From Roseomonas aerilata DSM 19363 (lineage in GTDB: Bacteria > Pseudomonadota > Alphaproteobacteria > Acetobacterales > Acetobacteraceae), in the NCBI RefSeq assembly GCF_000711725.1, contig NZ_JONP01000002.1, positions 186,001 to 250,000 of the forward strand: DNA of 64,000 nucleotides, given 5' to 3'. Below are positions 1-8,013 of this stretch, piece after piece. The first letter of the stretch is position 1. Every line of letters starts with the position of its first letter. The notes under the pieces were generated by a model that was not told the DNA's origin, did no database searches, and saw only the letters and a list, made by a program, of their open reading frames with translations. The position numbers and the translations under genes were made by a program.

Positions 1-794
1 TGGTACAGGCCCATGATCCGGCCGAGATACATCGGGTTGCCGTGCAGCCGCGTGCCGGGCGTGCCCTCCGCCATTTCCTCGGGCCGGCAGAACTGGGCGT
101 TGAAGGGCACGACATGGTGCGTGGGGATGACCGCCCCTTCCACCACCACCGTGTTGGAGCCGGACGAGCGCATGCCGAGGATCTCGTCGCCGCCCCAGTC
201 CTTCACGATCGTGAACTCGCCCCGCGGCACGACGACCAGCACGGATTCAGGCGGCTCGCCTTCGCGCTGCAGCATCGCCGTGCCGATGAAATGCGTCGCG
301 TGCGGCACGCCGGAGGAGTAGTTCCAGCGCCCCTCGATCCGGTAGCCGCCCGGTACGGGCGTCGCGGTCCCGAGCGGCAGCGCGCGGTGCGGCGCGACAA
401 AGTGGCCGGTCTCGCCGAAGAACTCGGCCTGCGCCCGCTCCGGCCAGTGGGAGGCGATGAGGAAGGCGTGCGACGCGGCGAGGGTGAGGCACCAGCCCAC
501 GCCGGGATCTCCGCGCGAGATCTCGACCATGGTGCGGAAGAAGACGGCGGGCGGGAACTCGTAGCCGCCGAACATCCGCGGCTGGGTGATGCGGTAGAAG
601 CCCATCCGCTCGAATGTATCGTGCAGGTCGGGGGCATAGGTGCCAAGCTCCTCGTGCTCCGCCTGGCGGTCCCGCAGCATGGGGCGGAGCGAGACGGCGC
701 GACGGATGAGCTCGCCCGGCGTCAGCCCGGGTTCCGGGAGGGGGAGCGAGACCTTAGGCGCGGCCTTCGCGTGGCCGAGTGCGGTGAGGTGCAT
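1..794 (-). CDS. Flavin-dependent monooxygenase / acyl-CoA dehydrogenase-like protein, 3' end outside window
   Basis: Reading leftward from an ATG at 794, about 264 codons stay open to the window edge, so the C-terminus is missing. The protein begins MHLTALGHAK. It has an N-terminal helical segment with the pattern 'FERMGFYRITQPRMFGGYEF', then 'VEISRGDPGVGWCLTLAASH' and a central beta domain. This is the layout of the acyl-CoA dehydrogenase fold as used by group D flavin monooxygenases (HsaA, HpaB-type C2, DszC), which hydroxylate aromatic or related substrates with reduced FMN/FAD from a partner reductase. A true acyl-CoA dehydrogenase is the alternative: the catalytic base lies in the missing part, so the choice cannot be made here. 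No reductase gene is in view. An operator-like palindrome lies about 120 bp upstream. Confidence 0.75.
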   Translation of the reverse strand, partial: MHLTALGHAKAAPKVSLPLPEPGLTPGELIRRAVSLRPMLRDRQAEHEELGTYAPDLHDTFERMGFYRITQPRMFGGYEFPPAVFFRTMVEISRGDPGVGWCLTLAASHAFLIASHWPERAQAEFFGETGHFVAPHRALPLGTATPVPGGYRIEGRWNYSSGVPHATHFIGTAMLQREGEPPESVLVVVPRGEFTIVKDWGGDEILGMRSSGSNTVVVEGAVIPTHHVVPFNAQFCRPEEMAEGTPGTRLHGNPMYLGRIMGLY

Positions 795-913
795 GAAACG
801 CTCCCTTCGCGATGACGGGACACCCCAGGCGCGTCCCCGCGTATATTCTTATCTATCCGTCAGTCGGTACAGCGCATCGAATTGTTGGAGGCTAGGATGG
901 CGTCGGCGCGGGT

Positions 914-930
914 GTCAATTTTTCATTGAC
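914..930. promoter_or_regulatory. Perfect inverted repeat, candidate operator
   Basis: GTCAAT-TTTTC-ATTGAC is a perfect 6-bp inverted repeat with a 5-bp centre in an otherwise very GC-rich region. It lies about 120 bp upstream of the leftward monooxygenase-like gene. It could bind a dimeric regulator of that gene, but none is encoded nearby. A small hairpin is the alternative. Confidence 0.35.
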
Positions 931-1174
931 CCTTCACCGGCGCAGCGCCGGCCGGCCGGCCGGGGAATGCTTTCGAACAGCCTTGCCGGCAACGACGAGC
1001 GCCGCCCCGACGCTCTCGGGGCGGTGATCCACGTTCCCGGCCTGCGGGAACCGTCTCTCAGACAGTCAGGTTATCCCGGCGAACATGCGAACCGACACAC
1101 CGCGGCGACGCGGCTGCGCCGGGATGCTGCTTCTGGAGACCGCGCCGGGGGCGGTTGTCCGAAGTGGAGCGGAC

Positions 1175-1196
1175 GGGGCGGGACAACCCCCGCCCC
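1175..1196 (-). terminator. Candidate hairpin downstream of aapJ
   Basis: GGGGCGGG (1175-1182) pairs perfectly with CCCGCCCC (1189-1196) around a 6-nt loop, 7 nt beyond the aapJ stop codon. There is no T-tract on the leftward strand, so this may be a weak or Rho-assisted terminator, or a 3'-end stabiliser. Confidence 0.4.
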
Positions 1197-1203
1197 GCCA
1201 GCC

Positions 1204-2256
1204 TCAACGCATGGCCGGCGCGTAGATCAGCCCGCCCTGGCTCCAGAGCCGGTTCACGCCTCGGTCGATCCCGATCGGCGTCAGGTTGCGCGCGAAGATC
1301 TCGCTGTAATTGCCGACCTGGCGCACGGCCTCATAGGCCCAGCGGTCGTTCAGGCCGAGCATGGTGCCGAAATTGCCCGTCACGCCCAGCAGGCGCTGCG
1401 TGTTGGGGTCGGTGCTGCGGAGCTTCTCGGCGAGGTTGGCGCTCGTCACGCCCTGCTCCTCCGCCTCGATGAGGGAGAAGAGGGTCCAGCGCACGATCTC
1501 CAGCCAGCGCTGGTCGCCCTGGGCGACGACGGGGGAGTAGGGCTCCTTGCTCAGCACCTCCGGCAGCAGCACGAAGTCGTCAGGGTTGGGCGCGCGCAGC
1601 CGCGTGCCCGCCAGCGCCGCGCGGTCCCAGTTGAAGGCGTCACAGCGGCCGTTGAACAGCGCGTCGAAGATCTGCTCGAGGTTTTGGAAGACAAGCGGAT
1701 TGAGGCGGATGTTGTTCGTGCGCGCGAAGTCGGCCACGACCAGCTCGTTGGTCGATCCCGTCTGGACGCAGACCGAGGCGCCGTCGAGCTGCGCCGCGCG
1801 CTCCAGCCCCGGCGACTTCCGCGCGAGGAAGCCGGCGCCGTCGTAGAAGGCGATGCCGACGAATTCGAGGCCGAGCTGGATGTCGCGCTGGAAGGTCCAG
1901 GTGGTGTTGCGCGAGAGAACGTCGATCTCGCCGGACTGGAGCGCCGTGAAGCGCTGCTGCGCGGAATAGGCCTGATAGCGCACCTTGTTCGCGTCGCCGA
2001 GCACGGCGGCGGCGAGCGCCCGGCAGAAGTCCACGTCGAAGCCCGACCAGCCGCCCTGGCTGTTGGGCGTGGAGAAGCCGGGCGTGCCCTGCGAGACGCC
2101 GCAGCGGACGTAGTCGCGGCTCTTCACCCCGTCGAAGATCGGCGTGGCGCCGCGGGAGACGGCGGCGGGGGCCGGCGCCGGGGCCTGCGCCCTCGCGGGC
2201 GTGCCGAAGGCGAGCAGCGCGGCGCCGAGCGCGCCGAGCATCGGGGCGAATCGCAT
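1204..2256 (-). CDS. aapJ: AapJ/BztA-type periplasmic amino-acid-binding protein
   Basis: 350 residues with a signal peptide (MRFAPMLGALGAALLAFGTPARAQ). The mature protein is a family 3 solute-binding protein. Hallmarks of the AapJ/BztA branch are 'RGVKSRDYVRCGVSQG'-like opening residues, 'GFDVDFCRALAAAV', 'QRFTALQSGEIDVLSRNTTWT', 'CVQTGSTNEL' and 'RWAYEAVRQVGNYSEIF'. This family binds general L-amino acids for an AapQMP membrane complex, but no aapQ, aapM or aapP gene follows here, so the receptor is an orphan or works with permeases elsewhere. It is the last gene of a leftward group (dsbA-like, kynA, dadA, aapJ) with a 65-bp gap after dadA, which suggests a role in amino-acid uptake linked to tryptophan or D-amino-acid use. 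Confidence 0.88.
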   Translation of the reverse strand: MRFAPMLGALGAALLAFGTPARAQAPAPAPAAVSRGATPIFDGVKSRDYVRCGVSQGTPGFSTPNSQGGWSGFDVDFCRALAAAVLGDANKVRYQAYSAQQRFTALQSGEIDVLSRNTTWTFQRDIQLGLEFVGIAFYDGAGFLARKSPGLERAAQLDGASVCVQTGSTNELVVADFARTNNIRLNPLVFQNLEQIFDALFNGRCDAFNWDRAALAGTRLRAPNPDDFVLLPEVLSKEPYSPVVAQGDQRWLEIVRWTLFSLIEAEEQGVTSANLAEKLRSTDPNTQRLLGVTGNFGTMLGLNDRWAYEAVRQVGNYSEIFARNLTPIGIDRGVNRLWSQGGLIYAPAMR

Positions 2257-2321
2257 TCTTGTCTCTTCCCTGTCCAGGTTCGCATCATCCTGACCGGCGC
2301 GCCCCGCGCCGGGAAGGCCGG

Positions 2322-3572
2322 TCAGGCGGCGAAACCATCCATCGGGATCGGCGGTGCCCGTCCGGCGAGCAGATCCGTCACCACCCGTGCCGAACCCATG
2401 GCCAGGGTGAAGCCGAGCGCGCCGTGGCCAATGTTGAGGTGCAGGTTCGGCAGCCCGCGCACCGGTCCGAGGATCGGCAGGGCAGTGGGGGTGGCCGGCC
2501 GCAGCCCGGCCCAGGGCCGCAGCGTCTTCCAGTCCGCCGCATCCGGGAAAGCCTCCCGCGCCTGCCGCACGAGAAGGTCGAGGCGCGAGAGGTCGAAGCG
2601 CGTGTCGTAGCCAACCAGGTCCGCCATCCCCGCCACCCGCAGGTCACGGCCGAGGCGGGCATAGACGACCTTGCGCGCGAAGTCGGTGATGCTGATGCGC
2701 GGCGCCGCCTCGTCCGAGGCGATGGGAAGGGTGAGGCTGTATCCCTTCAGCGGGTAGAGCGGCGGGCGGATGCCGAGCGGCGCCAGCAGCCGCGTGCTGC
2801 CAGCGCCCATGGCCAGCACGACCGCGTCCGCCTCCTCCACGCCCGCATCCGTCAGCACGCCGACGACGCGGCCGCCCACCGCGAGGATCTGCCGCACCTC
2901 CGTGCCGAAGGCGAAGGTGACGCCGAGATTGCCGCCGCGCATCGCCGCCTCCAGCCCCGCGCAGAAGAGGCGGCACTCGGCCGCGTCCTCGCCGCGCGTC
3001 AGGATGCCGCCGCAGATGCGGTGCGCGATGCCCGCGAGCGACGGTTCCGTCATCAGGCATTGATCGCGCGAGAGCGGCTCCTGCTCGCTGCCGAGCGATC
3101 GCTGGTAGTCCACCAGGCGGCGCGCGGCCTCGAATCCGATCGTATCGGAATAGACGACGAGCTTGCCGGCGTGCCGGAAGGAGCACTCGATCGCCTCGTC
3201 GCCGATCACCGCCCGCGTCAGGTCGCGCGAGAGGAAGGAGAGGAGAAGCAAGCGGCGCGTGGTGCGGTCCGCCGTTCCCGCGTTGCAGGCGGCAAGGAAG
3301 CGCGCCCCCCAGGCCCATTGCGCGGGGTCGAGGCGCGGGCGGAAGCGCACGGGGCTGTCCCGGTCCAGCAACCAGCTCGGCAGCTTGCCGATGACGCCCG
3401 GCCCCGCCAGGGGCGCGACATAGGAGTAGGAGAGTTGCCCACCATTCGCGTGGCTGCTCTCCAGCGCGACGCCCCCGCGGCGCTCCAGCACCGTGACGGC
3501 GTGGCCGTCCCGCGCCAAGAGATAGGCGGCGGCAAGCCCCGTGACGCCGGCACCGAGGACGAGGACCTTCAT
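2322..3572 (-). CDS. dadA: D-amino-acid dehydrogenase (FAD, DadA family)
   Basis: 416 residues, the usual DadA length. The N-terminus is the dinucleotide-binding strand 'MKVLVLGAGVTGLAAAYLLA' followed by 'TVLERRGGVALESSHANGGQ', which is typical of DadA. The C-terminal 'WAGLRPATPTALPILGPVRG' and 'NIGHGALGFTLAMGSARVV' complete the FAD site. The family oxidises D-amino acids to 2-oxo acids and ammonia and passes electrons to the respiratory chain. It starts 33 bp after tryptophan dioxygenase and in the same direction, so the two are probably co-transcribed. No alanine racemase (dadX) is adjacent, so the true substrate could be another D-amino acid or an imino acid. Confidence 0.9.
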   Translation of the reverse strand: MKVLVLGAGVTGLAAAYLLARDGHAVTVLERRGGVALESSHANGGQLSYSYVAPLAGPGVIGKLPSWLLDRDSPVRFRPRLDPAQWAWGARFLAACNAGTADRTTRRLLLLSFLSRDLTRAVIGDEAIECSFRHAGKLVVYSDTIGFEAARRLVDYQRSLGSEQEPLSRDQCLMTEPSLAGIAHRICGGILTRGEDAAECRLFCAGLEAAMRGGNLGVTFAFGTEVRQILAVGGRVVGVLTDAGVEEADAVVLAMGAGSTRLLAPLGIRPPLYPLKGYSLTLPIASDEAAPRISITDFARKVVYARLGRDLRVAGMADLVGYDTRFDLSRLDLLVRQAREAFPDAADWKTLRPWAGLRPATPTALPILGPVRGLPNLHLNIGHGALGFTLAMGSARVVTDLLAGRAPPIPMDGFAA

Positions 3573-3605
3573 GCGGGGATCATCGCCCGCCCCGGGGTCG
3601 CGCGG

Positions 3606-4463
3606 CTAGAGGCGGCCGCGCACCGTCCACAACTCAGGGAAGAAACGGCGCTCCAGCGCTCGCCGCAGATAGGCAACGCCGGCCGAGCCGCCGGTGCCCG
3701 TCCGCATGCCGATGACGCGCTCCACCGTGGTCACGTGGCGAAAGCGCCACTGCTGGAAGGCGTCCTCCAGGTCCACCAGTTCCTCGGCTAGCTCGTAGAG
3801 GTCGAAATACTCGTTGCTGTTGCGGTAGATGACCGCCCAGGCCTCCACCACCCCCTCGTTCTCGACATGGCGCTCCGAGGGGTTGGCGATCAGCACGGAA
3901 TCGGGAACCGGGATGCCACGGCGTGCCACCAGGCGCAGCGCCTCCTGATACAGGGACGGCGCGTCGAAGGCGGCGCGCAGCCGCGCGGTCAGCGCCGCGT
4001 CATGCGCGTGGGGCTTGAGCATGAACTCGTCCCGTGCGCCCAGCAGGATCTCCATCAGCCGGTACTGCCAGGACTGGAAGCCCGAGGACTGGCCGAGCAC
4101 GTCGCGGAAGGCGAGGTAGTCGGCCGGCGTCATGGTCGAGAGCACGTCCCAGGCCTCCACGAGCTGGCGCTGGATGCGGGAGACACGGGCCAGTCCCTTG
4201 AAGGCCGGGCGCAGGTCGCCCACCCGCACGCAGGCCGTCGCCACCTCCAGCTCGCGGATGATGAGCTTCATCCAGAGTTCCTGGACGTGGTGGATGACGA
4301 TGAAGAGCAGCTCGTCGTGGTGCTCCGACAGCGGCTTCTGCGCGGAAAGAAGCGTGTCGAGGTCGAGATAGGCGCCGTAGGACATGCGGCGGGAGAAATC
4401 GGTGGCGAGGCCCGCCCCCTCCTCCCGCGCGTGCTCGGGGCCCTTGCCGTCCGCGTCAGCCAC
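3606..4463 (-). CDS. kynA: Tryptophan 2,3-dioxygenase
   Basis: 285 residues. Heme dioxygenase that opens the indole ring of L-tryptophan to N-formylkynurenine, the first step of the kynurenine pathway. Diagnostic segments are 'MSYGAYLDLDTLLSAQKPLS', 'FIVIHHVQELWMKLIIRELE', 'SSGFQSWQYRLMEILLG', and near the C-terminus 'RFRHVTTVERVIGMRTGTGG', which contains the proximal heme histidine and the GTGGS substrate loop. The start overlaps the end of the DsbA-like gene by 8 bp, implying translational coupling. An internal ATG at the MSYGAYL segment would give a shorter protein. Neither kynurenine formamidase nor kynureninase lies in the window. Confidence 0.95.
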   Translation of the reverse strand: MADADGKGPEHAREEGAGLATDFSRRMSYGAYLDLDTLLSAQKPLSEHHDELLFIVIHHVQELWMKLIIRELEVATACVRVGDLRPAFKGLARVSRIQRQLVEAWDVLSTMTPADYLAFRDVLGQSSGFQSWQYRLMEILLGARDEFMLKPHAHDAALTARLRAAFDAPSLYQEALRLVARRGIPVPDSVLIANPSERHVENEGVVEAWAVIYRNSNEYFDLYELAEELVDLEDAFQQWRFRHVTTVERVIGMRTGTGGSAGVAYLRRALERRFFPELWTVRGRL

Positions 4464-5208
4464 GGCGACGGGCCTCCGCCACCAGGCGCTGCAACTCGGG
4501 CAACTCCACCGCGCCGGGCACCAACGTGTCGCCGATGACGAGGGCCGGCGTGCCCTCCAGCTGCAGGCGCTGGGCGAGCGCGATGTTCGCCTCCAGCCGG
4601 GCCTGGATGGCGGGGTCTTCCATGTCGCGGCGCAGGCGCGGCCAGTCGAGGCCGGCGCGCTGGGCCTCGGCCTGGATCACCGCCTCGGTTGGCTCGGTGC
4701 GCAGCTTCAGCAAGGCGTCGTAGAGCGGCTCGTACTTGCCCTGGCGCTGGGCGGCGAGCAGCGCGCGGCTGGCGAGGACGCTGTTGGGCCCGAGGATCGG
4801 CAGGTCTTTCATCACCACCCGGATGTTGCCGTCCCGCTGCAGGAGTGCCTGCATGTTCGGGTAGAGCGCCTTGCAGTAGGTGCAGCGGGCGTCGAAGAAC
4901 TCGACGATGGTGACGTCTCCCCGCGGGTTGCCCTTGATGGGGTCGCGCGCGTCGTTGAACAGCGCGTCGCGGCTGGCGGCCAGCGCGGCGCGGCGGGCGC
5001 CTTCCTGCTCGTTCCGCTGGGCCTCCTGCATGGCCCCGATGGCGTCGCGCAGGATGGAGGGGTCGGTCCGCAGCGCCTCGCGCAGGATGCCCACGATCTC
5101 CTCCCGCTGGCGGGGGGTGAAGCCGGGCGCCTCCTGCGCCTGGGCCGGCCCGGGGCCCCAGGGCGTGCAGAGGGCCAGGAATGCCCCGATCATCAGGATG
5201 CGCTTCAT
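4456..5208 (-). CDS. DsbA-family periplasmic thiol:disulfide oxidoreductase
   Basis: 250 residues with an N-terminal signal peptide (cleavage probably after AQA near residue 24). An alpha-helical N-terminal region (about 30-90) precedes a thioredoxin fold with the active site C109-T-Y-C112 ('FFDARCTYCKALYP') and the cis-proline loop 'EGTPALVIGD'. It resembles the DsbA/Com1/ScsC-like group with an N-terminal extension rather than classical DsbA (CPHC), so it may be an isomerase or oxidase of exported proteins. It is the first gene of the leftward group that continues with kynA, which it overlaps by 8 bp; the functional link is not obvious. Its promoter should lie in the 242-bp divergent gap before 5451. 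Confidence 0.85.
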   Translation of the reverse strand: MKRILMIGAFLALCTPWGPGPAQAQEAPGFTPRQREEIVGILREALRTDPSILRDAIGAMQEAQRNEQEGARRAALAASRDALFNDARDPIKGNPRGDVTIVEFFDARCTYCKALYPNMQALLQRDGNIRVVMKDLPILGPNSVLASRALLAAQRQGKYEPLYDALLKLRTEPTEAVIQAEAQRAGLDWPRLRRDMEDPAIQARLEANIALAQRLQLEGTPALVIGDTLVPGAVELPELQRLVAEARRRG

Positions 5209-5450
5209 CGATACCCGTCCTCTCGCCGGCGGTGGCGGCCGGCCGTCCCTGGGCCCAAGCCTATCACGGCACGGCGCCGGTCACAGCCGCCGGCCGCGCT
5301 CGCCCTGGAACCCGCATTTCAGCCCCTGTCCGGGCCGGAAGGTTCCCGTTTCCGCCCCCGCGGCCGCCCCCGCCCCCTTGCGTCCAGGGCGCGGCCGGTG
5401 CCAGGAACGCGGCGATGACGATCACGGCGGCAGGGAGGTCGCGGGACCAT

Positions 5451-6809
5451 ATGGCAGGCAAGAGCGGCTTCGCCCGGGGCGCCACCGCCCGCCATCCGGC
5501 CGCGGCGGCCCTGCTGGCGCTGGTGGCGCTCGCGGGCTGCTCCACCGTGGACCGGGTGAGCAACGCCCTGACCGGCGGCCCCTCCCTCCAGCCGGGGCAG
5601 CAGGGCTATGTCCGCGGCTTCCTCGGCAATGTGGCGGCGGAGGACCCCCGCGCGGCGCTCGTCGCGCGCGACATCCTCTCGGCCGGCGGCTCGGCTGCCG
5701 ATGCGGCTGTCGCGGCGGGCTTCGCGCTCTCCGTCACCCTCCCCTCCCGCGCCGGACTCGGCGGCGGCGGCGCCTGCCTCGGCTACGACGCGCGCCGCAA
5801 CGAGATCGAGGCCTTCCTCTTCCAGCCGGGCGCGCGCATCGGCGTGCCGCGCGGGGCGGACCGGCCGGCGGCGGTGCCGATGATGGCGCGCGGCCTCTTC
5901 GCCCTGCATGCCCGCGAGGGCCGGTTGCCCTTTGAGGCCACCATCGCCCCGGCCGAGCGCCTGGCGCGGCTCGGCACCCCCGTCTCGCGCGCGCTCGCGG
6001 CCGATTTCGCGGCGGTCTCGGCGCCCCTGATGGCCGATCCCGTCACCCGCGCCGCTTTCGGTGGCACGAGCGGCGGGCTCGGCGAGGGCGACCAGCTAAC
6101 CCAGTCCGACCTCGCCACCACGCTCGGCCAGATCCGCACGGCCGGGGTTGGCGACTTCCACCAGGGCGGCCTTGCCCGCCGCGTGGAGGAGGGCAGCGCG
6201 GCGGCCGGCGGCTCTCTCACCGTGCCCGAGATGCGCGCCGCCGTGCCCCAGGCGGTGACGCCCGTGCAGGAACGGCTCGGCGACGATACGCTTGCCGTGC
6301 TGCCAGCCTCGGTGGATGGCGGGGCGACGCTGGCGGCCTTCCGCGCCGCCGCCGCCGGGCAGGCTGCGCCCGTCGCGGGCGGAAGCTTCGGCGCCAGCAC
6401 CTCCCTTGTGGTGCAGGACCGGGAGGGCGGCGCGGTGGCCTGCGCCTTCACCATGAACAACCTCTTCGGCACCGGGCGGATGGTGCCGGGCATGGGCTTC
6501 CTGCTGGCCGCCGCGCCGAACATGGGCAGCGTGCAGGCGCCGCCGCTGGGGGCGATCCTGGTCGCCAATCTCAGCGTGAAGGCGATGCGCTACGCCGGCG
6601 CGGGCTCGGGCCAGGGCGCGGCGCCGGCCGCGGCGGGCATCCCGGCCGGGCTTCACCTCCGGCGGCGCGCGCCGCTCGCCCAGGCGGTCGCGGCGGTGCC
6701 CGAGCCGGGCCGCGCCGTCGCCATCACCTGCCAGGGCACAGTGACGGCCGACCGCTGCTCGGCGGTCGCCGACCCGCGCGGCTTCGGTCTCGCCACCGGA
6801 AGCGAGTGA
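5451..6809 (+). CDS. Compact gamma-glutamyltransferase-like lipoprotein, possibly lacking the usual nucleophile
   Basis: 452 residues from the ATG at 5451; an ATG at 5415 is an alternative. The start chosen places a lipoprotein signal at the N-terminus ending LVALAGC. The body is GGT-like: 'DPRAALVARDILSAGGSAADAAVAAGFAL', 'GLGGGGACLGYD', 'DLATTLGQIRTAG', and 'FTMNNLFGTGRMVPGMGFLL'. In ordinary GGTs the autocatalytic threonine starts a TTHxSVVD motif. The aligned segment here reads ASTSLVVQ (about residues 314-321), so the nucleophile and following His are not conserved. The C-terminal subunit region is also short (about 138 residues against about 190), and the usual SSMSP motif is not visible. 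It may be an unprocessed binding or scaffold protein, or use a shifted Ser/Thr. It lies directly upstream of an aminotransferase. Confidence 0.7.
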   Translation: MAGKSGFARGATARHPAAAALLALVALAGCSTVDRVSNALTGGPSLQPGQQGYVRGFLGNVAAEDPRAALVARDILSAGGSAADAAVAAGFALSVTLPSRAGLGGGGACLGYDARRNEIEAFLFQPGARIGVPRGADRPAAVPMMARGLFALHAREGRLPFEATIAPAERLARLGTPVSRALAADFAAVSAPLMADPVTRAAFGGTSGGLGEGDQLTQSDLATTLGQIRTAGVGDFHQGGLARRVEEGSAAAGGSLTVPEMRAAVPQAVTPVQERLGDDTLAVLPASVDGGATLAAFRAAAAGQAAPVAGGSFGASTSLVVQDREGGAVACAFTMNNLFGTGRMVPGMGFLLAAAPNMGSVQAPPLGAILVANLSVKAMRYAGAGSGQGAAPAAAGIPAGLHLRRRAPLAQAVAAVPEPGRAVAITCQGTVTADRCSAVADPRGFGLATGSE

Positions 6810-6810
6810 G

Positions 6811-7980
6811 TTGCAGGGCCTGAAGGTGGGGCGGGGCGCGAACACCCCGCCCTTTCTCGTCATGGACGTGATCGCCGCCGCCAACGCGCGCGCTGCCGCC
6901 ATCGCGCCCGGGGAGCCTGGCATCCTCCGGATGGAGGTCGGTCAGCCCGGCACCGGTGCCCCGCGCGGCGCGGCCGAGGCCGCCATCCGCGCCCTGCGCG
7001 ATGGCCACCCCATGGGCTACACGGAGGCCTTCGGGCTGCGCTCGCTGCGAGAGCGGATCGCCGGGCGCTATGCCCAGCATTACGGCACGACGGTTCCGGC
7101 CGAGCGGATCGCGGTGACGGTCGGGGCATCGGGCGCCTTCCCCCTCGCCTTTCTCGCGGCCTTCGACACCGGGGACCGGGTGGCCATGGCCGCCCCCTAC
7201 TACCCCCCTTACGTGAACATCCTGACCGCCCTCGGCATGGTCCCGCAGATCCTGCCCTGCGACGCCAGCACCCGCTTCCAGCCCACCGTCGCCATGCTGG
7301 AGGCGCTCGACCCGCGCCCCACGGGGCTGATCGTGGCCAGCCCCTGCAACCCCGCCGGCACCATGCTCGCCCCAGACGAGCTGGCCGCCATCGCGCGCTG
7401 GTGCCACGCGAACGGCGTGCGGCTGATCTCGGACGAGATCTATCACGGCCTCTCCTACGACGTGCCGGAGGCAACGGCGGCCGCGCACTCGCCGAGCGCG
7501 ATCGTGGTGAACAGCTTCTCGAAATACTTCTCCATGACCGGCTGGCGCATCGGCTGGCTCGTCCTGCCGGAAGACCTGGTGCGGCCAGTAGAGCGGCTGG
7601 CGCAGAACATGTTCATCTCCGCCCCCCACGTTGCCCAGGTGGCGGCCGAGGCGGCCTTCGACTGCGTGGACGAACTGGAGGCGAACCGCGCCACCTATCG
7701 CCGCTCGCGCGACCTGCTGCTGGCGGGGCTGCCGGCGGCCGGCTTCGACCGGATCGCCCAGGCGGACGGCGCCTTCTACATCTGGGCCGATATCGGCCAC
7801 CTGACGAATGACAGCCCGGCCTTCTGCGCGCGCATGCTGGCGGAGGCTGGCATCGCCGCCACCCCCGGCGTCGATTTTGACAGCGGGCGTGGGGCCCGTT
7901 TCTTGCGTTTCAGCTATTGCGGGCCGGAGGCCGACATGGCCGAGGCACCCGCCCGCCTGCGCCGCTGGCTCGGAACCTGA
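6811..7980 (+). CDS. PLP-dependent class I/II aminotransferase
   Basis: 389 residues, fold type I. It carries the nucleotide and PLP features of AspC/AlaT-like enzymes: 'GYTEAFGLRSLRERIAGRY', 'TVGASGAFPLAF', 'APYYPPYVNIL', 'ASPCNPAGTML' (Asn and Pro contacts), 'LISDEIYHGLSY' (Asp to the pyridine nitrogen), 'NSFSKYFSMTGWRIGW' (Schiff-base Lys in SFSKY) and 'FLRFSYCG' (carboxylate Arg). Substrate is not predictable from sequence. The start is a TTG one base after the preceding TGA. The first in-frame ATG (6862) would remove the usual N-terminal strand, so I prefer TTG. Coupled to the GGT-like gene. Confidence 0.88.
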   Translation: MQGLKVGRGANTPPFLVMDVIAAANARAAAIAPGEPGILRMEVGQPGTGAPRGAAEAAIRALRDGHPMGYTEAFGLRSLRERIAGRYAQHYGTTVPAERIAVTVGASGAFPLAFLAAFDTGDRVAMAAPYYPPYVNILTALGMVPQILPCDASTRFQPTVAMLEALDPRPTGLIVASPCNPAGTMLAPDELAAIARWCHANGVRLISDEIYHGLSYDVPEATAAAHSPSAIVVNSFSKYFSMTGWRIGWLVLPEDLVRPVERLAQNMFISAPHVAQVAAEAAFDCVDELEANRATYRRSRDLLLAGLPAAGFDRIAQADGAFYIWADIGHLTNDSPAFCARMLAEAGIAATPGVDFDSGRGARFLRFSYCGPEADMAEAPARLRRWLGT

Positions 7981-8013
7981 GCCGGGGCCAGGGGACCTCT
8001 AGGGAACCATCAC

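Larger units (their letters stand above)
795..1203. other. 409-bp non-coding region between the monooxygenase-like gene and aapJ
   Basis: No convincing gene on either strand. Near the monooxygenase start there is an unusually AT-rich patch (about 841-857) beside a partly symmetric CCGTCAGTCGG. A perfect palindrome at 914-930 and a GC hairpin at 1175-1196 are listed separately. A 10-codon frame at 897-929 has a GGAGG before its ATG, but it ends inside the palindrome and I do not call it a gene. The promoter of the leftward monooxygenase gene should lie in the left half. Confidence 0.6.

Noticed and set aside
640-2610. 656-codon rightward frame over aapJ
   Set aside because: Runs antisense through aapJ and parts of two intergenic regions; His/Glu/Arg/Ala-rich shadow composition.
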